Shown here: piece after piece, positions 44,752-53,204 of the stretch
Numbering within the stretch: the stretch's first letter is position 1
How the letters are laid out: each line of letters begins with the position of its first letter
Assembly (NCBI RefSeq): GCF_003971235.1
Contig: NZ_CP034661.1
Location: 1,860,001-1,924,000 of the forward strand
DNA: 64,000 bases
Source: Chryseobacterium aureum
GTDB lineage: Bacteria > Bacteroidota > Bacteroidia > Flavobacteriales > Weeksellaceae
Reading direction: 5' to 3'
The notes under the pieces: model-generated
What the model saw: the letters and a program-made list of their open reading frames with translations, nothing else
What the model was told of the DNA's origin: nothing
Databases searched by the model: none
Program-made: the position numbers and the translations under genes

Positions 44752-45147
44752 ATGATGAAAGAACAAATGCAAACTATTAATCAAAAATTAGCTGTTGAGT
44801 ACTTAAAATTTTTCTATCCGCCACTTCGCAATGAAATCATACAGTTGTCTGTTCAGGACAATTTTGCAGGAATCATGCAGGCAACCGTAAACTATTTAAA
44901 GAACCTGTTACAGGAGTCTAAGATAAGTATTATTGCCCATCATATAAAACTGATGGACTGGCTTTACAGGAATGGTAATTCGTATGTACGAGACATGATT
45001 GAAAACATGTTTGTACGATCCTTCGAAAGTTTTAAAAAGCACGCAAAAATCCAGCATTGGAAACTCCTTTATCAATACATGCCGGTAAGCTTCCAGATCA
45101 TTTATAATGAGCAGCAGAAGCAAGATCAGATGTATTTTGGAAAATAA
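44752..45147 (+). CDS. DUF7674-like protein, second copy
   Basis: 131 residues from the ATG at 44752 (ATG ATG pair; the frame is open from 44704). Paralogue of the gene at 44.1 kb over the whole length: LRNEIIQLSVQDNFAGIMQATVNYL, KLMDWLYRNGNSYVRDMIENMFVRSF. Helical, soluble. It ends at a terminator. Function unknown. Confidence 0.7.
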   Translation: MMKEQMQTINQKLAVEYLKFFYPPLRNEIIQLSVQDNFAGIMQATVNYLKNLLQESKISIIAHHIKLMDWLYRNGNSYVRDMIENMFVRSFESFKKHAKIQHWKLLYQYMPVSFQIIYNEQQKQDQMYFGK

Positions 45148-45157
45148 ATTAAAGCAA

Positions 45158-45195
45158 AAAGGCGAAAGGCAAGAACAAATTGTCCTTTCGCCTTT
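45158..45195 (+). terminator. Terminator after the second DUF7674-like gene
   Basis: 12-base arms (45158-45169 and 45184-45195, AAAGGCGAAAGG type), followed by a T-rich tract. Confidence 0.8.
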
Positions 45196-45279
45196 ATTTT
45201 TTCCTCTATTATACCCCATTTATACTTTATTTTATTTCACTAATACCTTTGAAAGCCTTATTTTTGTAAAAATGTACCC

Positions 45280-45879
45280 ATGAAATACACTTTTTATGCC
45301 TTGATGATGGCGTTGTCATTAATCTCCTGTGAAAATAATGACAATCCCCATGATGATCCGAGACCGATTGATAAAGAAATGTATCAATTTGAATTTAAAA
45401 GCTACACTGTAAATGAAACTATTCTTTACAGAGGGGCATTTGGCGAGAAGTCCAATCCTCAGGAATCCATCTTAAGCAATTACTGGAGCCTGTATAAAGA
45501 TCCGGCATGGAAGAAAATAATTCTTAATCTGAAAGACAACTCTATACAACTTATAGCCGGAAATTCAGCTGATGCAACGTACAGTGTTAAAATCATCAAT
45601 GACTCTGTATTAATCAATGATAATAACACGAATAAACCAACTTACATTGGTGATTTCAATAAAGAAAAATCCACTTTTACTTTGAAAAGAACATTACAGT
45701 ATATGAAACGTGAATCAAGAGGTAACGGTAATGGATTAACAGTTGTTCAGAGTGTATCTTTCGGTACTACCCAATATAGCAATATGTTTGGAATTCTTTT
45801 TATCACTCCATCTGATATGACAAAATCTGAAGATGAGGTTTTATGGAGTAATATTGAATATTATTATAAAAAGTTGTAA
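45280..45879 (+). CDS. Hypothetical lipoprotein
   Basis: 199 residues. The lipobox is SLISC (Cys17), followed by an Asn/Asp/Pro-rich linker (NNDNPHDDPRPID). The remainder is beta-rich and contains YTVNETILYRGAFGEKSNPQ and VSFGTTQYSNMFGILFI. Probably anchored to the outer or inner membrane, facing the periplasm. No recognised domain. It is preceded by TATTTTTG at 45259-45266, a -7-like sequence. The gene is closed by a terminator. Confidence 0.65.
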   Translation: MKYTFYALMMALSLISCENNDNPHDDPRPIDKEMYQFEFKSYTVNETILYRGAFGEKSNPQESILSNYWSLYKDPAWKKIILNLKDNSIQLIAGNSADATYSVKIINDSVLINDNNTNKPTYIGDFNKEKSTFTLKRTLQYMKRESRGNGNGLTVVQSVSFGTTQYSNMFGILFITPSDMTKSEDEVLWSNIEYYYKKL

Positions 45880-45896
45880 CCAGCTGATGATATGAT

Positions 45897-45931
45897 AAAA
45901 ATCCCTCCAATAGGTTTATTGGAGGGATTTT
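45897..45931. terminator. Bidirectional terminator between the lipoprotein and the thioredoxin gene
   Basis: 13-base arms around AATCCCTCCAA / TTGGAGGGATT at 45898-45910 and 45919-45931 with AT-rich flanks on both sides, placed between convergent genes. Confidence 0.85.
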
Positions 45932-45950
45932 CTGTTTTTGTAAAAAAATC

Positions 45951-46463
45951 TTATTTCTTCACAAACACTTTTTCTATGGTCTGTGCTTCTTTACTATTCA
46001 GTGTTGAGGCTTTCCCCAGCTTGGCAATAAAAGTGGTAACTTCTTCCGGTGTTGCCGGAGATCCCAGGTTTTCTCCTTTAGCATCGAAAGAATCTGCCAA
46101 TACTTCTCCTTTCGGGCTTAGAATCAGCCAGAACGGAAGTCCGGCATTTTCGCCTTTGTATTTATTCATCAGCTCCAGTCCGCCAGGATTTTCAAGGCTT
46201 TTTTTATCGCCTCTTTCCTGAACGTCTACATAAGCTGTGACAAATCTTTTATCAAAAATGGGTTTAGTTTCAGGAAGATCCATATTTTTCTCCATCATCT
46301 TACACCATTTGCACCATGAAGCATGGAATACCAACAAAACATTTTTCTTACCGGCTTTAGCTTCCGTGAAAGCTTTATTTAATACAACATCTGCTTTTTC
46401 CTGAGCTGCTCCCCACTGAAACAGTAAGAGAGTAACAATAACAATAATTTTAGTGTATTTCAT
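45951..46463 (-). CDS. Exported thioredoxin-like protein (CxxC type)
   Basis: 170 residues. Signal peptide (MKYTKIIVIVTLLLFQWGAAQ, cleavage near A20-Q21). The redox motif CKWC lies in VFHASWCKWCKMMEKN, the N-terminal part of a thioredoxin fold; the cis-Pro region is GLPFWLILSPKGE. Periplasmic disulfide reductase or oxidase of the DUF255/thioredoxin-like group (CxWC). No partner genes nearby. Confidence 0.85.
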   Translation of the reverse strand: MKYTKIIVIVTLLLFQWGAAQEKADVVLNKAFTEAKAGKKNVLLVFHASWCKWCKMMEKNMDLPETKPIFDKRFVTAYVDVQERGDKKSLENPGGLELMNKYKGENAGLPFWLILSPKGEVLADSFDAKGENLGSPATPEEVTTFIAKLGKASTLNSKEAQTIEKVFVKK

Positions 46464-46546
46464 TCTGAATTTTTATTTAAAATCTACACGAATTTAGGTA
46501 TTTAATCGTTCAATTATTTTATTTAACTTTAAATATTTTATAAATA

Positions 46547-47119
46547 ATGAGATATAAATATTTTTACGGTTTTTTACTCACGCTTAGCCTTACAATGTAT
46601 AATGCTCAGGTTTCTGATGCCGTAAAAAAACTGGCAAAACCTTTAGAGAATATTTCTTATGCTGAATCATCTCATATCGGAGCTGGAGGAGAAGAAAGTA
46701 AAATTTATAATCAATTTAAAAAGGTTGCCCAAGCTGCAAATAATGATGAACTCTATTATTTTGCAATAAATGGCAGCAATGCACTAAAGGTATACGCAGG
46801 AAAAGAATTGTTTAAACGAAATGATAAAAGATTTGTAGAGGTCTATACATTCTATTCCAGCAATCCTTTAATGATGAAATATACTCTAGGGTGTGTTGGA
46901 AAAAATAAAAATATTGCAGAGCTTTTGAAAGATGAAGTATATTCTGCACCATTCTATATCTCTCTACGGGATCAGTTATTAAAAAATGAAGACAAACAAG
47001 ATGAAATAGTAAAAACCCAATTAGCACAAATTAAAGAAGAGGGCTATGGTAAACTTACAGAAGAAAATGTCAAATCAGTAAAAATACAACTGGAAAAAAT
47101 TGATCATAAAAAAAACTAA
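46547..47119 (+). CDS. Hypothetical exported protein
   Basis: 190 residues with a signal peptide (MRYKYFYGFLLTLSLTMYNAQ, cleavage near residue 20). The rest is helical and charged: ELYYFAINGSNALKVYAGKELFKR and LRDQLLKNEDKQDEIVKTQLAQIKEEG. Divergent from the thioredoxin gene. No family recognised; periplasmic. Confidence 0.65.
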   Translation: MRYKYFYGFLLTLSLTMYNAQVSDAVKKLAKPLENISYAESSHIGAGGEESKIYNQFKKVAQAANNDELYYFAINGSNALKVYAGKELFKRNDKRFVEVYTFYSSNPLMMKYTLGCVGKNKNIAELLKDEVYSAPFYISLRDQLLKNEDKQDEIVKTQLAQIKEEGYGKLTEENVKSVKIQLEKIDHKKN

Positions 47120-47198
47120 ATTTCTTGGTTACTTCAAAATAAATCTAAAATTAAATCTGGCCGAACTCAATATATTCAACTTTTAACAGCTCCACACC

Positions 47199-47990
47199 AT
47201 GATCGAAATAAAAAAATATTCTAACCAGTCGGGACATCCTGAGCCAAGACGGGTCATCAGGTACACTTTATTCTGGTGCCATCATGGAAGTGCAGAAATT
47301 CTGATTGATGAATATATTTTTATCCTGAAAACCAGTCAGGTTGTAACCATTACTTCAGGACAGTTTCATCAATTAAAATCGGTGGAAGGTGAGCTTACTG
47401 CATTGGAATTCACACTTGATTTTTTCTGTAAAAGTGACAGTGATATTGAGCTTATCTTTCACAACGGGCTTTTTTGTCATTTTGGAATGAATGAAATGAT
47501 TACAGTGCAACATCCTGAATTGTTTTCTGAAACGCTGAATACCATAGCAAAAGAAATTCAGGATCAGCCTTACCAATATCTTATCTCTACACATTCTCTT
47601 GTTGAATTACTTTTGGTGGAAATCAACCGCAGTAAAATTGCCAATGGTGATGAAATCTGGAAACCGGACGCTTTATTTCTAAAGTTCCTTGAAAGTGTGA
47701 GAGATCATTTTAAAGACAATTATCAAGTCTCTCATTTTGCTAATATTCTTGGAACTACTGAAGCGAAGCTGAATGAGGTTTCAAAGATCCACACCAACAA
47801 AACCGCCCAGAATGTGATCTACAGTCTGACCATTTCCGAAGCCAAGAGACTTTTACTTTATGAAAAGCTTACCGTAAAAGAAATTGCTTATCAGCTTGGC
47901 TTCAATGATCCTTTTTATTTTTCAAATTTCTTTAAAAAACATACGTCACGTTCTCCTAAAGATTATCAGAAGACAGTAAAAGAAATCTGA
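47199..47990 (+). CDS. AraC family transcriptional regulator
   Basis: 263 residues. N-terminal cupin-like arm (TLFWCHHGSAEILIDEYIFILKTSQVVTITSGQFHQLKS) and a C-terminal double HTH (NYQVSHFANILGTTEAKLNEV; LTVKEIAYQLGFNDPFYFSNFFKKHTSRSPKDYQK, about 215-250). Ligand unknown. It lies just before a DoxX and a cupin gene on the same strand and may regulate them. Confidence 0.88.
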   Translation: MIEIKKYSNQSGHPEPRRVIRYTLFWCHHGSAEILIDEYIFILKTSQVVTITSGQFHQLKSVEGELTALEFTLDFFCKSDSDIELIFHNGLFCHFGMNEMITVQHPELFSETLNTIAKEIQDQPYQYLISTHSLVELLLVEINRSKIANGDEIWKPDALFLKFLESVRDHFKDNYQVSHFANILGTTEAKLNEVSKIHTNKTAQNVIYSLTISEAKRLLLYEKLTVKEIAYQLGFNDPFYFSNFFKKHTSRSPKDYQKTVKEI

Positions 47991-48137
47991 AAAAAATCAG
48001 CAGTTTTTTATTAACTTCCAGCATCCAGCTCCCCACTTCCCTCCTAAATATTATATACTTTTTCCGGAATTGTCTATTCTTTAGACGATGGCTTTCGCTG
48101 AACTTTGTACTGTCATTAAGACTTAAAAATTATAAGT

Positions 48138-48557
48138 ATGAAAACTCAACAGGATGCCGCCATTTTTTTATTAAGAATAGCTCTGGCTTTTGGATTTTTA
48201 TCTGCTGTGGCAAGCAGACTGAATCTTTGGGGATCCCAATCTTCCGGCTGGAAAAATTTTGTCCGCTATACCGCTGAAACCAATTCGTTTTTACCACAGT
48301 CGTGGGCATCTTCTATTGCAGTATTATCTACTGCGGCAGAATTATCAATTGGGATTCTGCTTCTTTTGGGTTTTCAGGTAAAAAGAACAGCATGGTGCGC
48401 TTCTATTCTCACTTTATTTTTTGCCATCGCTATGAGTTTTTCTTTTGGAATTAAAGAATCTCTGGATTATTCGGTCTTTGTATTCAGCGCCGGAGCTTTT
48501 CTCCTGAGTTCTTTTTCCCGTTTTGAATGGAGTTTAGACCAATTTTTAAATCAATAA
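48138..48557 (+). CDS. DoxX family membrane protein
   Basis: 139 residues with four hydrophobic helices (about 10-28, 56-78, 84-101, 110-128). The start LLRIALAFGFLSAVASRL and the GAELSIGILLLLGF-type second helix (here AAELSIGILLLLGF) match DoxX/DoxD. Function unclear; related proteins take part in redox or sulfur metabolism. Followed by a cupin gene at 20 bases. Confidence 0.8.
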   Translation: MKTQQDAAIFLLRIALAFGFLSAVASRLNLWGSQSSGWKNFVRYTAETNSFLPQSWASSIAVLSTAAELSIGILLLLGFQVKRTAWCASILTLFFAIAMSFSFGIKESLDYSVFVFSAGAFLLSSFSRFEWSLDQFLNQ

Positions 48558-48576
48558 CAATTAAAATTTATATATC

Positions 48577-48930
48577 ATGAACACCAACATCCACGATTAC
48601 ATCGTAAAAACAAAACAAAAAGAATGGCAGCCTTTAATTGAAAAAGGAATTCATTATGAAGGAATTTTTGTAAAATCTCTGAAATTTGATCCTGAAAAAA
48701 ATCGTTCTACCAGCATTCTTTTAAAGTTTGAACCGGGAGCCAGCTATCCTTATCACAATCATCCTGCGGGAGAGGAATTGTTTATCATGGAAGGTGATGC
48801 TACTATTGCAGGAGCCCAACTTGAAAAAGGTGATTATTTGTATACTCCATCGAATTTTAAACATTCCGTGAAGTCTGAACAAGGCTGTACCATACTTTTT
48901 ATAGTGCCTGAGGAAGTGGAAATTCTTTAA
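48577..48930 (+). CDS. Cupin domain protein (ChrR anti-sigma type)
   Basis: 117 residues, a single beta-barrel. Metal motif: YPYHNHPAGEELFIMEG (two His and Glu), with later HSVKSEQGCTILF. The cupin domain of ChrR-like anti-sigma factors has this plan. No zinc-binding N-terminal domain, so only the sensor-like part is present. In the same run as the AraC and DoxX genes. Confidence 0.8.
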   Translation: MNTNIHDYIVKTKQKEWQPLIEKGIHYEGIFVKSLKFDPEKNRSTSILLKFEPGASYPYHNHPAGEELFIMEGDATIAGAQLEKGDYLYTPSNFKHSVKSEQGCTILFIVPEEVEIL

Positions 48931-48946
48931 ACCACTGATAAAACAA

Positions 48947-48973
48947 AACCACAGTAAATTTTTTACTGTGGTT
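48947..48973. terminator. Possible terminator hairpin
   Basis: 12-base perfect arms AACCACAGTAAA at 48947-48958 and its complement at 48962-48973, but no T-run on the plus side. It lies between the cupin gene and the convergent acyltransferase gene. Confidence 0.5.
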
Positions 48974-49003
48974 GATCATAATTTAAAAAAAATAGGATTG
49001 GAG

Positions 49004-50113
49004 TTATTTTAAAGCGGTTTTATCTGGTGAAATCGGTCGGAAATCAAGTAACGTTTTTTTCTTTCTTATAAGATCTATCAGAGTCTGCACTGAAAAAGTG
49101 AGGATGATATAGAGTACAATGAGCACTGATACATATCCTATTTCATGCTGTCTGTACCCGAAAATACCTTTTCCCCATGAGATCAGGATCCACTGGATCA
49201 TATACATTGAAGTTAAGTTTTTACTGCAGTATTTCAGAACACGCATAAAGCCATTTTCTTTCACGTTGGCCGTAATGGTATTGATCAGCCATAAAAAGAA
49301 CAAGGTCCAACCTGCAAAATAAATAACCCCGCCAGGCCCCATATGGTAAAAACCGTTGTAATTATAGTCACTATACAGAAAAACCAATGGTGCCCCTATC
49401 GCAATAAACAAAAGTCCCACATACAGCATCTTTCTAAATATCTGTTTGGTATCGTAATTCAGCTCCTGAAACCATTTCCCGAAAAACATTCCGATAATAA
49501 TAAAAGCCATCCATGGGAAAACAGGGAAATAAACATAGGCCGGATAATCTGTATTGAAAAGAAGATCCAGAATATAATTGATGACAGGATAATCCAGATG
49601 GAGTCCGCTCACTTCTCGGGAGATCAGTGCAACGAATAAGCCTATAGCCAGCATGACATATTTATTTTTCACATATGCTCTGATAAACCCTACGAACAGT
49701 AAAGACATCCCTGCCAGCTGTAAAATATCTCCCAGCTGTACCAGATAGACATACTGCTGCTCAATGGGGGCCTGCCAGCCGTATTTTTGCATAAAATTAT
49801 CGGGTGCAAAATTAAAAATCACAGGGATCATAAATTTCATAAAATTCATGAAGAGGCCCGCAAACACAAGTAAAACTCCTCTTTTCAGGGCGCTCTTAAG
49901 GCTTTGATGGCTGGAGGTCATGAAGGTAATCCCCATACAGATCAGGAAAATGGAAGTTCCCCTTCCGAGAAAAACAATAAAACTGCCGATGGCTGTTTCA
50001 TATTGTGATTTTACATTGGCATACACCAATAAGGTATGGATAATGATCATTCCAATGACGCTTATACCTTTTATTAAATCCAGGGTGAGGATTCTTTTGT
50101 TTTGTTGTTCCAT
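49004..50113 (-). CDS. Multi-pass acyltransferase (DUF1624/HGSNAT-like)
   Basis: 369 residues, about ten membrane helices. It begins ILTLDLIKGISVIGMIIIHTLLVY, with the catalytic-type His in the MxxxHxxL position of the heparan-alpha-glucosaminide N-acetyltransferase-like group. FPWMAFIIIGMFFGKW and LTSMYMIQWILISWGKGIF are in keeping. Likely moves an acetyl group to a cell-surface glycan or lipid across the membrane. Monocistronic. Confidence 0.72.
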   Translation of the reverse strand: MEQQNKRILTLDLIKGISVIGMIIIHTLLVYANVKSQYETAIGSFIVFLGRGTSIFLICMGITFMTSSHQSLKSALKRGVLLVFAGLFMNFMKFMIPVIFNFAPDNFMQKYGWQAPIEQQYVYLVQLGDILQLAGMSLLFVGFIRAYVKNKYVMLAIGLFVALISREVSGLHLDYPVINYILDLLFNTDYPAYVYFPVFPWMAFIIIGMFFGKWFQELNYDTKQIFRKMLYVGLLFIAIGAPLVFLYSDYNYNGFYHMGPGGVIYFAGWTLFFLWLINTITANVKENGFMRVLKYCSKNLTSMYMIQWILISWGKGIFGYRQHEIGYVSVLIVLYIILTFSVQTLIDLIRKKKTLLDFRPISPDKTALK

Positions 50114-50373
50114 AGTTTTTAGTGAAAATGTGGGTTAGAGGGATAAAATTGATTTCATAATTATTTTCCGAATAATATTTTTATTTATTCTAAATAAAAA
50201 TCAAATATACAAATTAAAACCACTCCTCCTAATTCATTATTCACTTTTCATAAAATAGTAATTATGACCCATTAATTTCAGGATGAATGCCTGATTATTA
50301 TGAATAACTACAGTGATCAAACCAATAAATGGCTCTGGAATTTACCAGCATAAACAACTGGTATCCTTTACAT

Positions 50374-50402
50374 AAAAACTCTTCCGCTGGGAAGAGTTTT
50401 AC
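50374..50402 (-). terminator. Terminator of the peroxidase gene
   Basis: 11-base arms AAAACTCTTCC and GGAAGAGTTTT (50375-50385 and 50390-50400). The minus strand ends T-rich. It is 9 bases past the peroxidase stop. The rest of the 50114-50410 gap shows nothing clear. Confidence 0.75.
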
Positions 50403-50410
50403 TATAATGA

Positions 50411-51556
50411 CTATGATCCAGGCAATTCTGGCGGAGGCATTTTGTACTGGTAACTGTTCAGGGTTTTCAAGAATGCTACAATATCAAAAACTTCGTCATC
50501 GGTAAGATTCAGTTTTTCTATCATCCTCGATTTACGTGGAAACTTAGGATCATTGATCTGTTCTCCTTTCGGGATTTCTTTACCCATTCCGGCATTATAC
50601 ATCATGAGTGTATTAGCCAGTTCAGGAAAAAGACCGTTGTGCATATAAGGTTTGTTCTCCGAAACTTCTCTCAATGTAGGGGTTTTGAATTTTCCCACAT
50701 CTTCATTTTTTTTAGTGACCAGATATCTTCCCAGATCTTCATATGGGCTGCCGTAATAAGTAAGTCCGAGATTGTGGAATTTCTGATCGGAGAAATAAGG
50801 AGTGTTATGGCAATTGATACAGTTCGCTTTTGTTCTGAATAAGTGAAGACCATTGATTTCAGAATCCGTTAAAATATCTTTTTTTCCGGAAACAAATTCA
50901 TCAAACCTTGATGGCGGACTGATCAGAGAACGCTCAAAAGTGGCAATGGCCTTTACAATTCTGTCCTCGGTTACTTCAGCATTTCCGAAAGCTTTTACAA
51001 AGAAAGGCTGATAATCCTTTATTTTCCTGATATTTTTCGTTGCCATAGACATATGGAGATTCATTTCTACCGGATTTTCGACAGGCACCTTCACCTGCTC
51101 TTCCAAAGTGGCTGAGCGTCCGTCCCAGAAGAATGTTTTAGCATATCCTATATTGACTAGAGCAGGTGCGTTTCTCGTTCCTGACTGCCTGTCATGCCCT
51201 ATGGAAACCCTGCTACCGTCTGACCATCCTATTTCAGGTTTGTGGCAGTTGGCACAGGAAATCTGTCCGCTTTTTGATAATCTTGGATCAAAGAACAGCA
51301 TTTTTCCCAGCTCCATTTTATCTTCGGAATAGGGATTATTCTCAGGAAAATTCATTTTGCCCAAAGGCCCGATATCCTGAAATCCTTCTTTGGCTTCATC
51401 AAATAAATGGGGAGTTGGCCATTTGGTTGGGTCGCCGCTGCTGTATAATGTACGAAGCTCTTCTACAGTATATCCCGTAGGATTGTTATCAGAAGTATAA
51501 CTTAGTAAACATATTATTCCGGCCATAGCCAGAAAAGCAATATATCTGTCTTTCAT
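50411..51556 (-). CDS. Di-heme cytochrome c peroxidase (MauG/CcpA family)
   Basis: 381 residues from the ATG at 51556. Signal peptide (MKDRYIAFLAMAGIICLLSY). Two heme c sites: CANCH (about residue 103) and CINCH (about residue 248). Family motifs are LFFDPRLSKSGQISC, WDGRSATLEEQ, NCINCHNTPYFSDQKFHNLG and KPYMHNGLFPELANTLMMYNAGMG, with the heme-ligand Met region near the C-terminus. Periplasmic enzyme that reduces H2O2. The start lies 4 bases after the stop of a broken beta-barrel gene; family neighbours are often DUF6850/DUF4876 genes of iron-uptake loci. Confidence 0.9.
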   Translation of the reverse strand: MKDRYIAFLAMAGIICLLSYTSDNNPTGYTVEELRTLYSSGDPTKWPTPHLFDEAKEGFQDIGPLGKMNFPENNPYSEDKMELGKMLFFDPRLSKSGQISCANCHKPEIGWSDGSRVSIGHDRQSGTRNAPALVNIGYAKTFFWDGRSATLEEQVKVPVENPVEMNLHMSMATKNIRKIKDYQPFFVKAFGNAEVTEDRIVKAIATFERSLISPPSRFDEFVSGKKDILTDSEINGLHLFRTKANCINCHNTPYFSDQKFHNLGLTYYGSPYEDLGRYLVTKKNEDVGKFKTPTLREVSENKPYMHNGLFPELANTLMMYNAGMGKEIPKGEQINDPKFPRKSRMIEKLNLTDDEVFDIVAFLKTLNSYQYKMPPPELPGS

Positions 51557-51560
51557 TACT

Positions 51561-52118
51561 TTAATAATAAACATTTAATCCTGCTAAAACCACATGATTT
51601 GCTCTGCCATTGTATTCTGCCTGCCTTTTATACGTACTGTTCAACAGCCAGGTCTGAGAAAAATTTCCAAAAAGCTCATACCTGATTTTTTTCTGATCAA
51701 AAATATAACTTACGTTACATTTAAGGTCTATTTTAGGCGTTGCATCATAGGCAAAGTCCGGCTGAGCGATCTTCGTTGCAAAGATATTCTCTTTTGTACT
51801 CTGATAAGGCTGATAATTGAATTCTTTTTCCAAAGGTACGTAAAGATTCTGCGAAAGACCTACGGCCAGCTTGCGTGAAGGCTTTACAACAAATTCTTTT
51901 TCTGCTCCGAGAAGGTAATGGAAGAACGCCAGTTTTCTATCCATTATTACAGATAAATCCCTTATACGGTTTTTTCCATAGGCTGCATCAAAAAGAATTT
52001 TAAAAGCTTCATTTTTACGGTTGAACCAAACTAAACTGTTCTGCCAGAAGAGATTCTTCTGCTCCAGACGGTATGAGGTATACTTGCTCCGAAAACGATT
52101 ACTTTTTTGACATATTGA
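51561..52118 (-). pseudogene. Truncated outer-membrane beta-barrel gene (C-terminal remnant, DUF6850-like)
   Basis: An open frame with no good start: the first in-frame stop upstream is at 52119-52121 and the only later ATG (51944) would make 127 residues. The translated remnant (about 185 residues) has barrel-like strands (FRSKYTSYRLEQKN, WFNRKNEAFKILFDAAYGKN, AKLAVGLSQNLYVPLEKEFNY-like) and ends in VVLAGLNVYY, an outer-membrane ending. It leads into a MauG gene 4 bases later, the usual partner of DUF6850 barrel genes. The 5' part is missing and the next gene (52124) is unrelated, which marks a recombination junction. The DUF6850 name is from memory. Confidence 0.6.
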
Positions 52119-52123
52119 TTAAA

Positions 52124-53101
52124 TTATTTGTTGCCTTGATAGAACCAGTTTGATATTTCATTGACAGCCTGACCAATTACCCTTGGATCGTCATAAAATT
52201 GAAAATGTACAGTTTTGTCCATCCAAATTGACTTTTTGTTTTTCGTTGGAATGGAGTTGAAAATCTGTTTGGCAAATTCATAACCACCATCACTCATTTC
52301 TCCATGAATCAGTAAAGTGGGTTTTGATATTTTTTTTGCTACTGACAAAGCATCAAAATTCAACGTTTCCCATTCACTCATTGCCGCTACTTTGTTTTGC
52401 CAACCGCCACGATAGGTAAAATAAGGCGCTTTATTTTCCCAAGGATAATACCACTCATATATTGGTAACGGAGGTAAAAGCTGCTCGCTTCCTTTATTAT
52501 CAATTATTTTGATGTATTCAACATTTCCTGTTTTTTCAAATTTTTCTCTGGCAAGTTTTGCTCTTTGCAAATGGGTGTTCCAAATTTTTTCATCTCCTAA
52601 AAGATGCACCATATTTTCTTTTATCAGATAATTTCCAGAAACCAATGCTATTGCTTTTATCCGCTCATCATCAATACTTACCTGCATCATTTCGTTTGTA
52701 CCATTGCAAATACCCATAATGAAAATTTCATTAACCTCCACATCATTTCGTGCAGTCAAATAACTAATAGCTGACTTTACATCTTCTTCTTTATTTTTCA
52801 GGCTTTCAAATTGTCTGGGCAGTCCTTCACTTTCTCCATAGCCCCTTGCATCAAAACACAAAGTCACAAAACCTTTTTCGGCCAACCGTGTTGCATATTG
52901 AATAGGTGATTGTTCTTTTACCGAACATATAGGTCCCAAAATAACCACTGCAGGTTTCTTCTTTTTGCGATCACTATTACACAAAAGTCCTGCTACATTT
53001 TGGTTATTACTTTTAAAGTTTATTTTTTCGACTGTATAAGTTTGAGCATTCATATTTATGATTTTAAAAATTAAGAGAACAACTATTAAGGCTTGCTTCA
53101 T
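52124..53101 (-). CDS. Exported alpha/beta hydrolase with Cys at the nucleophile elbow
   Basis: 325 residues, signal peptide ending near NAQ (residue 20). The fold elements are VVILGPICSVKEQSP, FDARGYGESEG and, at the nucleophile elbow, MGICNGTN (GxCxG with Cys where most esterases have Ser). The acid is in LLIHGEMSDGG and the His in VHFQFYDD. Cys nucleophiles are found in dienelactone hydrolase-type enzymes. Substrate unknown. First gene to the right of the broken barrel gene and last in transcription of the AraC-methyltransferase-hydrolase group. Confidence 0.8.
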   Translation of the reverse strand: MKQALIVVLLIFKIINMNAQTYTVEKINFKSNNQNVAGLLCNSDRKKKKPAVVILGPICSVKEQSPIQYATRLAEKGFVTLCFDARGYGESEGLPRQFESLKNKEEDVKSAISYLTARNDVEVNEIFIMGICNGTNEMMQVSIDDERIKAIALVSGNYLIKENMVHLLGDEKIWNTHLQRAKLAREKFEKTGNVEYIKIIDNKGSEQLLPPLPIYEWYYPWENKAPYFTYRGGWQNKVAAMSEWETLNFDALSVAKKISKPTLLIHGEMSDGGYEFAKQIFNSIPTKNKKSIWMDKTVHFQFYDDPRVIGQAVNEISNWFYQGNK

Positions 53102-53204
53102 TTTCTATTTATTTTAAATTATACATTAATCTTCAGGAAGTGTAAGTTTTACGAATATTACTTTATCTCAATTGATTACTAGATAAATTTGAAGATTTAA
53201 AATT

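Noticed and set aside
51561..51944. Free-standing 127-residue protein starting at the ATG 51944
   Set aside because: The same frame continues upstream without a stop to 52118 with barrel-like sequence, so the ATG is internal to a truncated gene.
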